NCBI GenBank assembly: GCA_007922225.1
Contig: ML679946.1
Coordinates: 90,709,394-90,773,393 of the forward strand
Source: Emydura subglobosa
Lineage: Eukaryota > Chordata > Testudines > Chelidae
Length of the DNA stretch: 64,000 nucleotides
Direction: 5' to 3'
Below, piece by piece: positions 12,771-23,960 of this stretch. A program made the translations under genes and the position numbers. The stretch's first letter is position 1, and the number at the start of each line of letters is the position of its first letter. The notes beneath the pieces were generated by a model that saw only the letters and a list, made by a program, of their open reading frames with translations, was not told where the DNA came from and ran no database searches.

Positions 12771-15700
12771 AAAGGTGGGTAGAGCACGGCCTTTCTGCTT
12801 TTACCTCTCCTCCCTGACGGACTAGCCTGCAGGCTGAAAAAGGAAACAGTGCGTCTTACCCTGTCAGTATTTAGCCAGTTCACAATTAAAACTCCAAACC
12901 ACATCCCGTCGGGAGCACAGGCAGTAGCTGGTTACCCTAAAGGTACTAGATTGAGCTGCTGGAGCTCTTTATGCTTCCTCAAGCCTCAGAGGTGCAGTAT
13001 CCAGGCCTACTAGCATCTCAACAGATCCTGCCACATACTAATCATTCCGCAGCAGCAGGGTCATAGCTTTTGCTGGACAGAGGAGAGCATTTTGGATCCT
13101 ACCCACCTAAGCAGGCTACTTGCAAATGGTGCTCAGCTTGTAGCCCTCAAGGTTCTTGGGCTGCAATATTCACTAATCTCATTCATACGTGCCATTGGGC
13201 CCTATGCAAAGAAGAGAAAAGGAATCTGAAGTTCCACGCAAGCCAAAGTTGCTTTAAATCTAACCCTCATAAGGTAAATTTAACAGCTAGTTCCAAGTCC
13301 ATGCAGTGGGCATGGGCGAGCTGGTGGATGGAGTCAAGAATCTCCACCCAGGAAAGCGTGTGTAATGGGCACTCTCTGGCAGATTTGGGAGAATCAGTGT
13401 TTGACACATCCTGAGGAGCCGAACAGCCCACTCTAGGATTGCTCTGCAAATCCGATGAAGCGAAGTTGCTAAAAGAGGATCTAAAAATGGCTTTCTTCCT
13501 TCTTTCAGGCCAGCAAACCTGCAAACGTAGTTAATACTTGAACCAAATCAACTGAACACCACCACCCTCGGATCTAAGAATATCAAGCTTCAGAAGAGTA
13601 AAGATCCACTCTGTCCGAAAAAGAATAATGCTCTGGTTTCTCATGAAATCAGTACCATACAGATACAGATGCACAGAGTAAGGCTTCACTGGTTGAAGAG
13701 GGCCACATTTACTGAAACTGACATGGATTATAGTGGCGATGATGAGAAAGAACCAAACTGCTGGTGTTGACTGGGCAATCCAAAATAAATGTATGGGTCC
13801 TGGCAGCTTAGTAAAAGGAATAAATTGAACACTTTATGATGCTTCTCTTTTTACTTCAAGGAAAGAGACTTGCTTTTCTTAATAATCTATATTCATGTCC
13901 TGCGACTAAGATAGATGAAGAAAAGACTTAGATGAAGCTATTAGGCACACTCCAAATGGCCAATAAAACTGGCTTTAAGGTGACTCCAGTCTTGGTTCCA
14001 GTTCCTCCTATGACACTCACCAATGACAATAACTGCAAGAGATGCAGCAACAGGGACTCTTTTGTTTGTGGTAACACACATCATCACGTACACAACCTTT
14101 GACAGAAACATCTGAACATCACAGAATGATCGGGATGTATTACCTACTTTGGGGAAAAAATGAGAAGATGGTTTGACAGTCCCATTGGGGTGCGAGGAGA
14201 AGATGAAAATGGGGAGGACGCGCAGGGTGAGGCCAACAGGCAGAGCAGTATTGTTACTCGTCATAGCCAGGCGTCTCCACTTCCTCACTGCAAGCTAACT
14301 TCCCTCCTTCCCTCTCACCCAAATTTATCACATTAACAACTCACTATTTATAGACGTTAATACAAAAATCATGGGAGTCTGCACTTCTCGAAGTTAGCCG
14401 GTTTTTTCCGTGTTGGTTTTTTTTTTTTAAATAACTAAACTTAAGTTTGCAATTCTGACACCAAACTTCACACACCAGTAACATATCCACAGACTGCACA
14501 TCTGACCTCACAACCACAACACACTATTAACTCTACTCCTGAACACATGCCCTGAAAATATAAAATTAAATACACAACCCTAAAACCTTATCCACCCAGA
14601 ACAAAATGTCCCTCTCGTCAGTTACCGCCACCACTAGAATGATTAGTAATATGTGCACCAAGTGCCTCCAATCAGAACAGAGAGCCTATCGTGCTTGGTG
14701 CTGTACAAATACACAAAGCGCAGCTGGGCTAGACTGGACATAAAGGACACTGGTCTTCCAAAGAAACTTCAACAGACCAAACAGCAAGAAGCACTCAGGG
14801 AAGCAATACAACAATGGCCTTAAAACCAACCTTAATCGTGGACATAGGTCAACAAGCGGGGGAAGCTACAGTGGCTGACAAATCAGTTTGCTAAGCCAGG
14901 CAACATCTGCTGCAGAAAGTTCATTCTGACTGATTTTTAAAAAAACAAGGGAAAAGGGCATTTGGCACACCTTGAGAACAGAAATTACAGAACACTAGCG
15001 AACAGTACTGCATTTCTCTGCTCAACCCATGGAGAATCTGTAACTGGAAGGTTGGACTGAGTAGCCACTCACAAGACCATAAAAGCTCTTGCAAAAAACA
15101 GGTCATCTTTGATACACAACAGACAGGCTAATCTGAAGTTTATGATCACTTTTTCCAAGCTTCCCTTCTATCTTAATAGTAATTTTTTCCCCAATTGGTA
15201 GCATTCCCTCTCTGCTGGTTTGTTTCTCCACTCTTTATATCAGAAAACTAACAAAAATAATTCAAGAACCTACTTAATGAAGTATCTTCAGCTGAATTCA
15301 TCTCCCAACAAAAGTCAGGTTAACTACAATCTTACAGTGAGATTAAATTTAGATTTAGGCGGGACCAGAAATATTTCATTCTATTTAATTCTTCCCACAT
15401 ATCTAGAATAATAGCACATGTATTCTAGGATGTTATTTTATTGGTCTCTTAATGAACAGCATTTTATTACTGCTGCCTTCATTATCAATTTATATCTTGC
15501 TTAGGTGCAAGTGATTTTGACAAATTCAGCTCCCACACACTTCCCTTTCCTATCCCTCAATATTTATGCTCCAGTTAAATGAATCATCCCGCAAAGTTTC
15601 TGCAACACCAAAAGCACCGTATACTCCATCAAACAAGATCTCAAGCATTTCTCGTTTGTTTTGCAATGCCAAGATGAACTAATTTAAATCCAAGATTTCA

Positions 15701-15899
15701 TATAGTGTTTTAATTCCAAGGTCTAAAATAACGCTCCATTTCAAACCTTTCTTAAAAGAAAAGTTAGTTCCCACTGGTTTGCCAGCCAAAATATACCTTA
15801 TTCAAAGAAAGGGCTAACATGCCTTATTAATCATATAACAAACATGAGAAATCTCAATATAATTTAAGCCACGCTTTCAAAACTTGTATGTTTATTAGA

Positions 15900-16430
15900 A
15901 TTTCCAAGGCCAGACTGGATCAGACCATAGGTCCATCTAAACCAGTATCTCGTCTCTGACAATGGCCAACACCAAATGCTTCAGATGAAGGGGTGAGAAA
16001 ATCTGCTAAAGGTAATTATGGGATAGCCTGCCACCAAGAAAAAGCTTCCTCCTAACCCACAAATTTAGAGGCCATAAAGCATAAAGGTTTATATCCCCTT
16101 CCAAAACTTGTTTAATACTTACTATTTATTTATTTAACTAAATATTTAATATTTATCATTATGGATTTTCTTGATAACCATATATAAGCGTCTCATTCTT
16201 TTCTGAAATCATGAACAACTCTTGAATTCAATGGTATCCTATGGACAGTCTAATTGTGCACTGAATTGAAAAATTATTTCCTTTTAGCAGTTTTTAAACT
16301 TGCCACCTTTCAGTTTCATTGAGCATCCTTTTCTTCTTATATTATGAGAAAGATTAAAACTTTTATTTGCTCTATCTTCTCTATATCACTCATAATCAGC
16401 ACCTTAGAATATTTTTGTATTAGATGAAAA
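15900..16430. repeat. LINE 3'-end fragment (CR1/L2-like)
   Basis: The first part, with CCAGACTGGATCAGACCATA, GGTCCATCTAAACCAGTATC and CAATGGCCAACACCAAATGC, is a phrase set common in CR1-type LINE tails of turtles. The following AT-rich part includes CACCTTTCAGTTTCATTGAG and fits the same 3' UTR. It is old and truncated; the family assignment is tentative. Confidence 0.5.
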
Positions 16431-19400
16431 TAAATCTATCCTTAGTGTTGAACATAATTAGAATAAAGCAGATGCAAGGCCTCTTCATGTGTATATAAAC
16501 ATATTTTACTCTTAGGGATTCTAAAATGCTTTATAAACTATATGCATGGCCTGATTTTCAGAGCTGCATAAGCATATGTAGCTTCATGACTTCAGGTGCT
16601 CAGTTCCTTTGAAAGTCAAGCCAACAGACATCCCCATTCTCCCATCACTGATATACATGCAACTGTGGGATCAAAAAGCACAGCAATCTAATCTACTAAG
16701 CTCTGTAGTATTTTTATTTTATTTTATTTTTAAAGGCAAGTGAAAAATAACTTCTCACTTAGTTTAATTTAGAGAACTGTGGGTACCTGGAATATAATTT
16801 AGTTCAAAGAGAAAGCGAGAGTGCACAGAACCTCTCCCAAGTGGCAAGTGCAAGCCCGTAATCACATAAAGAGTTCTATAACTGAAGAGAGCGACAACAC
16901 TATGCATAGAGCAAGGATTTAGAACACAACCGCTTTGCAGCCAAAGAAACTCTTTACTCATCCAGAACCGGGAATGAAATGTTGTAGTTAACAGTTAAAG
17001 AAGAGAACGACATTAATTTCATCTCCTTTCAAAACAAAGGCAGCTCAAGCCCAACCTCACTAAATGGAAAAGCATCACATTTAAGAGGCTATACTGCAAA
17101 CAACTGAAAGTAGTGACAAGCCATAGGAAAACAGGTTAAAAATGTAGTTTAGTCTGTGTTAAGTTTCAGGATCGGAAGACTGTAGATGATGAAAAAGAAA
17201 ATATAAGTCTAACCTATTTTTCCCACCACTTATGCTATTGTTTTCTTTTGTATTTCTCAGCCTAGACAATCTAAACACACTTGCCAGTTTTACTTTCAGG
17301 GTCTTGTGCATTATCACAATGCTGCGATGTATGCAATCTAAACACTTCAGCGGAAAGCTTGTATGGTTTAAATTTGTTATAAACTTCATGGAACCACCTT
17401 TACAAGTCTAGGATTTTTGTAATAGCTTGATCAACTCAAGAAAGCGATCCAGTCATGGTGGAAGTATATGGAAAACTCTAGAAGAGAGCCACCGCACCAA
17501 ACGAAAAAGTATCCCTACCACTTAGATAATTCCAAAGCACTTTATGAACACCAAACAGTAACTAATTCCCTGAGCACTGATGTGCAGTCAACACTTGGTT
17601 GGAATATGGCAATTTAATAGCGAATAACAAATATAAAAAATGTAAGGGAAGAAGATGAGGAATACAGATCAGGTGAAATTTTGTTATTAGAGAGCCATAT
17701 TCTTTGCTTACTTAGTTCATATTGGAATAAAGCCTACATCCTAATAGCCCAAAATATTTGGGATGCTAAAAGCATCCTCTCCTTTCTTTGAGCACAGCAT
17801 CCTAGCTTGTGACCAAGTCAGTCCACTCACCTACTGCCAACAAGTGCAATGTCACAACTACATCATTCGTGGCACACTCCCACTTCAGGTTCATAAGATC
17901 TAAGAACCTTAGCTTTGCGAAAGTAAGTCCTGGTTTAAATACAAATAGATTGGAAAATTAGCAAACATGGTAAGAAAATGCATTAATACAGTGTGAAAGG
18001 AAACACACCTGCTAGATACCTTTGTAAGTTTTTTCCACTATAAAAGTCCCTCTCAAACATATACAGACCTGCATTAAGACCAAGTCTAACTCTCTCTCTA
18101 AATAGAGAAAGTCATCTGTAAGAGGGGAAAAGAGGGACCCAGCTGCAGCAATGAGAGAGCCTGACTTAGTATCCGATGGTGCATTCTGCAAAAAGAGTTG
18201 AATACACAAGATGATGTTTCTAAAGTAGTGTGCAAGGGGAAATGTTTAGTTACTCGTTCTTCACTTCAGATTAGAATAAGTTTGTGAGAGACTCTGAATA
18301 GAGGATTTCTCCACAGAGACTCATTCATAGAAGGCTTTCATCCACTCTAACATGAAATAGCCCCTGGGTATGCATAGCAGGCACTTCAACTCAGAATATT
18401 TCTGTTGGCTCAAAACTAAGACTATTAAAATATTAAGAGGCATTCACTCTGGTTAATGCAGGAGAGGTAATTCTCAAAGCAATGCCAGGGCCTACCCATG
18501 GCCGGGTAACTCCACTAACAGCACTGGGATTTGATCAGCTAAAACTTTACTCAACTCCTTTAAGGAGAAAATTTCATTTATAGCAGTGCCCCTCACCACT
18601 GGGTCTCTGTGCACTCTACAATATTTTATGCATCTTATGTGCTGACCAGTGTCACCTTTAAGAGTCAGATCACCCAAAGCTTACACCGCCCAGTCCACAC
18701 GATCGTTTCAGCAAAACCCACATAGAAGAGGCAGACTTAACTCTATGCATTGAAAGACCACAGCTGTCAAGCACATAGGGAGAAAGGGAGTTCTCTCGGG
18801 TAGTCAGGCCCAAACTACATAGGGTTTTACCCTTTGGGTCTCTTCAAAATTCACTGGTATGTATTTGGTTTATTACAAGTTTACTACTAGCTAAGAGTAG
18901 AACAATAAAATCATTTCCCCAAGCTAAACACCTTATGCCAAATTTCAGCAAAAAAGTATGGGAAAGGGGGAGAGGGGAGCACTACATTTATTAACAACTC
19001 AAAATAAGGCTTAACATTGAAGAGCTAACTCACCCTCAACTACAGGGCCGATACACGAAAGCTGGTTTACAGCAACATTCAGGGTCCAGCATGCAAACCT
19101 GGAAACAGCATGGTGGCATTGCTAGTTTATGGAGAAAGGTCTCAGACCCATCGGTGACCTACTCCAACTCTGCCCTTTTCTTTTTTTGGGTAGTATGAGC
19201 TGAATTTCTGAGGTAGAATAATCATTACTAGCACTGAACACATCAAAACCATTGATAACAATAAGTTAACTAACTTAACTATACTGATAGCAGACATGGA
19301 CTAGCTGTTATCTCAGCCTACATCCTAAGGCTAACACAAACAGTATAGCACTGCTCCGCTTTTGCCTCTTAGGCAGCTTGTTGTTGGCTAACGACAGTCT

Positions 19401-20199
19401 GGGCACTATACAAAGATAAAACAGCCACTCTCAGAATAGTTGACTGTGGATCCTTCATATATTACAATCCTACAAGTCAAAATGCTCCGATCAGCCCATT
19501 CCTTTAAAAACCAAAACAGTAGTGCCAAGGTTTTTGGCCTCATGTACATCTGGGGGGGAAAAGAATCATGATTAGATCATGGATGAGCATATGGAGAGAT
19601 TATCTTCACCTTCAAACAAAGGGAAACATCAGTGAAGTCTGAAGGTTAAGTCTACACTGTAGAGTGAAGTCGACTTAATTTCAGTCGACTTCACCTCCAA
19701 ACTTACGAAATTGGAGGAGCGTGATCAACCCACACATGTTGCATCGGGGGTTTGTGTCCCCCACCAGCCGCATCAATAATCAAAGCAGTGCACCATGGGT
19801 AGCTATCCCACAGTGCAACTACCAGCCGTGACTTTTGGGAAGGTTGTCATCCTCCCATGATGAAACGTGCTCCTCCCCCCTCTAGTCCAAAACAAACAGA
19901 TGAACATTTTTCACACCATTTTTCCAAATCTGTCTGTGCCACGCACACGCCATTGCCAGAGAGGCATGGAGCCCACTCAGCTGTGCACTATCATTGTAAG
20001 CATCACAAACACCTCACGACCTCCTGCAGAATTTTCAAGGCTGAGACAGGAGCCGCAGCATGGAAAACTGTGATGTTACTGAAGCCACCCTGCTACAAGC
20101 CACAGAATGAAACAATTCCCGTTTGCTGCATGCTGTCATGCACTATCTTCAGTCGGTGGAGCGCCGTTTCTGGTCCCAGGAAACAAGCAATGACTAGTG

Positions 20200-21210
20200 G
20201 GATCACATTGTTATGAAGGTGTGGGATGATGAACAGTGGCTGCAGAACTTTCACATGCAAAAGACCACTTTCACTGAACTTTGCACAGAGCTGTCCCCAG
20301 CCCTGAAATGCATGAATGCTCACTTGAGACCTGCTATGACAGTGGAGAAGTGAGTGGCCATCGCTGTATGGAAGCTAGCAACCCCAGACTGCTACCAGTC
20401 AGTTGGGAATCAATTTGGAGACAGTAAACCCACCATGGAAGCTGCAAGTGTGCAGGACCATCAATAGACTTCTGCTAAGAAAGGTAGTGACTTTGGAAAA
20501 TGTGTAGAACATAGTGGGCGGGTTTGCCACAATGGGGTTCCCAAACTGTGACGAGGCGAGAGATGGCATGTAAATCCCTATCTTAGCATCGGACCACCCT
20601 GACACAGAGTGCTTAAACCAAAACTGATACGTCTCAATGGTGTTGCAGGCCGTTGTGGATCACAGGGGATGCTTCACCAACTTCAATGTGGGGTGGTCTG
20701 GAAAGGCGCATGACACACACATCTTTAGGAACTCAGGTCTGTTCAAAAAGATACAGATGGGCACTTTCTTCCCTGACCAAAAAATAAATACTGGTGATGT
20801 TGAAATGCCAATAGTGATCCTGGGGGATCCTGCCTACCCCTTGCTCCCCTGGCTAATGAAGCCCTACACCAGGCACCTGGACAGCAAGAAAGAGCTTTTC
20901 AATAATAGGCTTAGCAAGTGCAAATGGTGATGGAATGTGCATTTGGCCGCTTAAAGGCACGATGGCGCACTTTGCTCACTAGGTTAGCCTTCAGTGAATA
21001 GAACATTCCATCAGTTATATCTGCATGCTGTGCGCTCCAGAATGTGTGTGAAACAAAGGGGGGAAAGTTCCCACTGGGTTGAGCCGTGCAGGCTGATAAG
21101 CTGGCTGTAAATTTTGAGCAGCCAGATACCAGTGCAACACTGAGAGCCAACCGCGGAATGCTGCACCTCAGGGAAGCATTGAAAACCCATTTTTGCAATG
21201 AACTGCAATA
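20200..21210 (+). pseudogene. Harbinger (HARBI1-like) transposase, broken
   Basis: Pieces in different frames align with the intact frame of copy B. The best segment, 20637-20930, carries the DDE_4 motifs FTNFNVGWSGKAHDTHIFRN and MPIVILGDPAYPLLPWLMKP, then ends shortly before the E motif. The E motif is recoverable in another frame at about 20935-20960 as ECAFGRLKARW. The catalytic fold is RNase H-like and would cut at the terminal repeats. Several stops and frameshifts lie upstream (20200-20640). A polyadenylation-type AATAAATAAA follows at 21311-21320. The homologous open frame in copy B runs to 311 codons. Confidence 0.85.
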
Positions 21211-21583
21211 GTGTACGTCTCGGTCAGAGTTGTGCCTTCCCTTCCCATCCCCCACCCTCACACCATCATTCCCCTTCCCCTCTTCCCCCGTAGACAATTC
21301 CCGAGCTCTCAATAAATAAAGAGTAATGTTTTTTAAAGCAGTAAAGTTTTATTGGTGATCCATTACACTAGGGGGAAAAGGAAGATAATTTAACGTTCTC
21401 ATAAGGCTGTTAGGGCATCCAGAGCAAAGTGTAACTGTGCAGACAGCAAAGCATGCACATTCCCAGTTCTTAAAGGGGCCGTTGCCTCTTTTGCTCCCCT
21501 CTACCAGCATGGAGCACCTAGGGTGGGGGCTGGGAAACAGCTTGTTAGCTGAGCAGGGGCTACAGAGGGAGTCTGTTCTGCCA

Positions 21584-21800
21584 CTACTCTTCCTGGAGAT
21601 CTACCAGACGCCTCAGCATGTCAGACTGATCCCTCATAATATGCAACATCTCCTCTTGCACTGCACGCTTCTGCTCCTGGGCTGATTTTCCGTTTTCCAT
21701 GTCCATGTTCAGTTTTTCTGACAATAACATCCTCCAGGCTCCGAGCACTGCGTCAGCAGTCGCAGAAGCATTCATTAGTTTGTTGAACATGTCATCCCAA
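21584..21800 (-). pseudogene. Myb/SANT-like Harbinger protein, C-terminal exon (copy A)
   Basis: The frame reads MFNKLMNASATADAVLGAWR, then MLLSEKLNMDMENGKSAQEQ and ends HIMRDQSDMLRRLVDLQEE before a stop. It is homologous to exon 2 of the same gene in copy B (43110-43568). The segment looks helical and may mediate contact with the transposase, which is the role known for Myb-like partners of PIF/Harbinger. The frame is shorter than in copy B because of a premature stop. Confidence 0.7.
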
Positions 21801-22384
21801 GGTTGTTTTTTTTTTTTTGCCTTCTAATCTAAGAAAGACGTTCTGCAGGAGTAGAAGCTTGGGTGAAGGCTGAGCTGTCCACCATAAGGCAAACTAAGCA
21901 CAAAGTTTCCATTGCTAGGTGATCCCATGGACAAAAAGCAATGTTACAATATAAAAAGAACTCCCCTTCATATTCATAAGGCAATGCCAGACCTGCATAC
22001 CAATCTGTATCTATTGTATGGGTCAAAGGGGCATTCCAGCCATGGTAAGTAAGAGGCCCTTGCATCCATTATAGGGAAGTCTCTGTAGCATTAAATTCCC
22101 CAAACCACAGTTAACCAAGGAGCAGGATCATTGGACTCCCCTTTACCATCCCAAAGAGCGGTTTGGGAGTAGGTGTCCAAAGGGACTGGAGGAGGGTGTG
22201 GGTGAAGTGTCGCTAGAGAAAACATAGGGGCACCCGTTCCCAGACCCCTAAAACCCATGATAACAATGTCATGGCTGGGAATTGTCTGTGTTGGAGCCCA
22301 GGACACCATCCATGGCAGGGGAATAACACGCAGTGACTACATTGTTCGGGTACCGTAAACTTGCACCATCTTCCCTAGGTGACC

Positions 22385-22674
22385 ATGTGTGATATCAGTC
22401 TTCTGAGGTAACACAGGCAGAAAGGGAAGATTTGCTGCAAGCATCTGGGTACAGGCCTGGCCCTTATACTGCTATGCTGTGTTCCACAATGATGTCTTCT
22501 CATTTAATAGCAGAGAGGCAGGGAAAAGTGTCCTACCGTGGCGGAAGAAATAAGGCTGCCCTCCCCAGAAATCTGTGAAGGATTGCAGAGTATCTACATT
22601 AAAGTTCCCTGGAGATATCCATAGAGGATTCGTGGAGCATCCTTGGGCACATAAATAGTCTTTTCCGGGGGTAA
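22385..22674 (+). pseudogene. Unrecognised third Harbinger reading frame, broken copy (ORF3-A)
   Basis: This segment aligns with the 98-codon frame at 42357-42650 of copy B over its whole length, and the ATG and the TAA fall at matching positions. Compared with copy B it has lost one G near the start (after AGTCTTCTGAGG) and has further indels and stops, so it is a pseudogene. The retained pieces read RPGPYTAMLCS, SSHLIAERQGKVSYRGGRNK and ALPRNL. It lies on the transposase strand, 1.2 kb past the transposase stop, and antisense to the intron of the Myb-like gene. I do not recognise the family. It could be a real third gene of this Harbinger lineage, or the relic of an element captured by a common ancestor of the two copies. 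Confidence 0.5.
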
Positions 22675-22802
22675 CCCTCCGCTTAAGTAGACCAACACCC
22701 AGGAAGGCCATCCCCACAAAAACACAAACTCCTTTTTTCCAATAAATAAGAAAGTGGACTAGGGCTATAACCACAGAAATGCAATTTGCTATATGCCCTC
22801 AC

Positions 22803-23337
22803 CAGATGTGCCTTCCCCGGCATCAGTCACGCTGTCCTGTCCCCAGCTGGGCTTCTCTGGGGTAACAAACAGGTCCTGGTTCTCAGGAAGAATGGAGATC
22901 CTGCTTTCCTGCCCACTGTTCTCTTCATCATTATCCTCCTTGTTCACAGAGTCTTCCTCATTCATCTTGGACTGGGATTCTATGGAGGTATCTATTCTGC
23001 GTGGTGGTATAGTGGTGGAGAATCGCATGGAGAACTGCTGAGAATCACATGCAGCTCCTCATAAAAGTGGCATGTCTTTGGTGATGAGCCAGAACGACTT
23101 CACCTCCCGAGTTTTCTGATATGCCTGCCTCAGCTCTTTGATTTTAACGCAGCACTGCTGCACATCCCTGTTGTGGCCCTTCTCCATCATACCATGCGAT
23201 ATCTTCTCGTAGATATCCAAATTTCTTTTGCTGGCTTGGAGCTGAGCCAGAACAGACTCTTTGCCCCACAGGCTGATGAGCTCCAAGACATCAGGCCGAC
23301 TCCATGCTGGAGCGTGTTTGGGGCGTACAGTCGCCAT
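22803..23337 (-). pseudogene. Myb/SANT-like Harbinger protein, N-terminal exon (copy A)
   Basis: It starts MATVRPKHAPAWSRPDVLEL, continues ISLWGKESVLAQL and GHNRDVQQCCVKIKELRQAY, and, after a frameshift near 23050, ends in an acidic Asp/Glu-rich tail and EGTSG. This is the trihelix/Myb-SANT-like DNA-binding domain that is encoded next to PIF/Harbinger transposases and appears in many turtle gene sets. The exon ends at a splice donor (ATCTG|GTGAGG), placing the C-terminal part in a separate exon at 21584-21800. Confidence 0.85.
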
Positions 23338-23727
23338 GAACAGTTCAGCTACAAAGCTCTCTCCACGCTGACCAAACATGAAATTGGCATTCAAAATTTC
23401 CCGGGGCTTCAGGGAGGGCTGTTTCCTGTGCACGTAGCCGCGGTGCAGCAGAGTGTGAATGTCCAGAGCAGTCACAACAGAGATTATGGGATACCTCCCG
23501 GAGGACAATGACATTGATTTAAGTTGCACTCTGCCTACATTGACACTCATTCAACCCATACAATTTGACTTCAGCGCTACGCCACTTGCGGACATAGTTG
23601 TATTAAGTCGAATTTTACCACAATTTAGGTTGTCAGAACTGACATGGCAGTGGAGACGCATACTTTATGTGGTCGACGGAAGCCGCATTCCGTTGACCTA
23701 CACTGTCAGTGTAGACCAGGCCTGAGG

Positions 23728-23960
23728 CACTGACAAAAAGTTAGAGAGCACAGTAATGAAAGCCAGAAACTCCTGAACTCAAATCCACTCTAAGGCCTAT
23801 TCCATTTGCAGTCTTGAGGAAAACGTCACCAAATCCCCAAGCCTCACCTTGTCTTTCTGTTAAAGAGGGGATAAATATTCCTAAGATTTCTGGAAACTAG
23901 GTATTAGAGCATTTTGAAGATGAAATGCACTATGGGCTCAACCCTAGTGCCAAACATTCA
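23728..23960 (+). repeat. Degraded MIR-type SINE
   Basis: Directly right of Harbinger copy A, the order CCTGAACTCAAATCCACTCT, then TTGAGGAAAACGTCACCAAA, then TCTGTTAAAGAGGGGATAAA follows the MIR layout but is heavily diverged. Confidence 0.45.

Larger units (their letters stand above)
5168..19642. other. MTSS1 intron 1, left portion, between exon 2 and the Harbinger element
   Basis: No exon or RNA gene is seen here. Recognisable content is the hAT MITE at 5312-5513, MIR copies at 5655-5810 and 11785-12000, and dispersed-repeat fragments at 8018-8160, 14645-14725 and 15900-16430. There is also a palindromic repeat at 9043-9113 and a Harbinger-type MITE at 9731-10060. The stretches 10640-10915 and 11030-11250 contain phrases typical of further eroded MITEs (for example ATGTCTATA and GTATAGACA ends), but I cannot define their boundaries. 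The 336-bp and 471-bp open frames at 5826-6349 have no supporting domain. Confidence 0.55.
19643..23722. mobile_element. PIF/Harbinger DNA transposon, copy A, in MTSS1 intron 1
   Basis: The ends are inverted: GGTTAAGTCTACACTG on the left and CAGTGTAGACCAGGCC on the right (12 of 16 matching), with TGA next to both ends as a possible 3-bp duplication. Inside are a decayed DDE transposase gene (plus strand) and a decayed Myb/SANT-like gene (minus strand) placed tail to tail, the usual two-gene layout of PIF/Harbinger. Between the two exons of the Myb-like gene is a further open frame (22385-22674, plus). Both known genes carry stops and frameshifts, so this copy is not autonomous. Copy B at 40178-46515 has the same order inverted. 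Confidence 0.85.

Noticed and set aside
21829..22309. Possible retroviral envelope-like frames on the minus strand inside Harbinger copy A
   Set aside because: The same DNA aligns with copy B in the region flanking ORF3, so it is part of the Harbinger element, and no envelope motif is present.
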